Assembly (NCBI GenBank): GCA_003153505.1
Contig: PLZA01000046.1
Span: 47,314 to 111,313 of the forward strand
Direction of reading: 5' to 3'
Length of the DNA stretch: 64,000 nucleotides
From: Candidatus Dormiibacterota bacterium
GTDB lineage: Bacteria; Chloroflexota; Dormibacteria; Aeolococcales; Aeolococcaceae
Shown here one piece after another: positions 63,677 through 64,000 of the stretch (position 1 is the first letter of the stretch; each line of letters starts with the position of its first letter). Below the pieces are notes generated by a model. It searched no databases and was not told the DNA's origin. It saw only the letters and a program-made list of their open reading frames with translations. A program made the position numbers and the translations under genes.

Positions 63677-63814
63677 TTACTTCTTTTTGGACGTGCTTGA
63701 ACCCGGCTTCGTCTGGGCCAGGTCACTCCCGGCGACACTCTTGACGGACTTGGGAGTGCTCGGATTGCGAAGCAGTTTCGACGCTTGGGAGGCTTCTTTG
63801 GGGCTAGTTGGCAT
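63677..63814 (-). CDS. 45-residue Ser/Lys-rich small protein
   Basis: From ATG at 63814 with GGAGA 6 nt upstream, the frame encodes MPTSPKEASQASKLLRNPST, PKSVKSVAGSDLAQTKPGSS, TSKKK. The pattern of spaced Ser-Lys, LLRNP and S-V-A-G-S-x-L-x-Q is that of short basic proteins commonly left unannotated in bacterial genomes, often near mobile genes. It is below the usual length cutoff. Function unknown. Confidence 0.65.
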   Translation of the reverse strand: MPTSPKEASQASKLLRNPSTPKSVKSVAGSDLAQTKPGSSTSKKK

Positions 63815-63977
63815 CGCTTGTCTCCTTACCGATCAACCGTGGGGAACAGATGTTCGCCATTGTCGCATCACGTCGACGCGGTTGCAAGGAGTCGCTCGGA
63901 TTTGAGGAGCCTCGCCAAGCCGTACCCAATATCTCGAACCCGTCCTGCCAGTGAGATCACCGGAGTACCCGGAAAGG

Positions 63978-63994
63978 TGTCGTGTTTCACGACA
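63978..63994. repeat. Perfect 7-bp inverted repeat at the window edge
   Basis: TGTCGTG, TTT, CACGACA form a perfect palindromic hairpin. The arm TGTCGTG also occurs in the 23-bp repeats at 41978, so this may be another recombinase or IS-associated end; the sequence stops before this can be judged. Confidence 0.45.
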
Positions 63995-64000
63995 TGTTGG

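Noticed and set aside
1..64000. CRISPR array or known anti-phage system
   Set aside because: No regularly spaced repeats and no Cas, restriction, Abi or retron proteins were recognised.

Overview
The window is GC-rich chromosomal DNA from what looks like a soil or environmental bacterium. An LPPTG-anchored surface protein, a MarP-like CvpA/protease fusion, a YkuD transpeptidase, bactofilins, an ECF42-type sigma factor with DGPF partners and DUF4012/DUF4234 proteins suggest a monoderm-like lineage of the Chloroflexota/Dormibacterota or Actinomycetota kind. The sequence alone does not settle the phylum.

Layout. 1-11.6 kb is a surface-glycan locus: the 3' end of gmd, a decayed serine recombinase, two glycosyltransferases, a sugar transferase/aminotransferase/acetyltransferase operon, a divergent 835-residue fusion of a dead sugar-transferase domain to a CapD/PglF 4,6-dehydratase, a DUF4012 protein and an LPPTG-anchored protein. 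11.9-15.2 kb is a small integrative element (ribbon-helix-helix MobC-like protein, HTH protein, tyrosine integrase) next to tRNA-Pro(TGG). 15.4-37.9 kb is mostly housekeeping and stress genes: small membrane proteins, a Cys-repeat miniprotein, a MarP-like protease, an L,D-transpeptidase, an osmoprotectant ABC importer, two bactofilins around a methyltransferase, an FMN oxidase, an HtrA-like protease, the ECF42/DGPF unit, a GNAT protein, a cation/proton antiporter behind a predicted fluoride riboswitch, an M19 dipeptidase and Lon. 37.9-39.3 kb has no recognisable gene. 39.3-41.9 kb has an NHL-repeat secreted protein and a truncated gene.

42.0-45.9 kb is a lower-GC island bounded by 25-bp direct repeats. 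It holds two paralogous lipoproteins, each behind an identical 96-bp repeat, and fragments of a serine and a tyrosine recombinase. 46.6-60.1 kb is one minus-strand signalling cluster: CheW, CheR-TPR, CheW, MCP, CheA-REC, CheB, a REC/HisKA/REC/REC/HPt kinase, a probable frameshifted gene, HPt, REC, and a GGDEF-EAL-REC enzyme. It resembles a Wsp-type chemosensory array feeding into c-di-GMP turnover, extended by a multistep phosphorelay. 60.8-64 kb holds a secreted protein with a Thr-Pro tail, a tRNA-Pro(GGG) 3'-half scar and several small unrecognised genes.

The strongest unusual signals are the riboswitch, the extended Wsp-like cluster, the catalytically dead fusion, the lipoprotein island and the 12-residue Cys-repeat protein. 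No CRISPR array, rRNA, toxin-antitoxin pair or known defence system was found.
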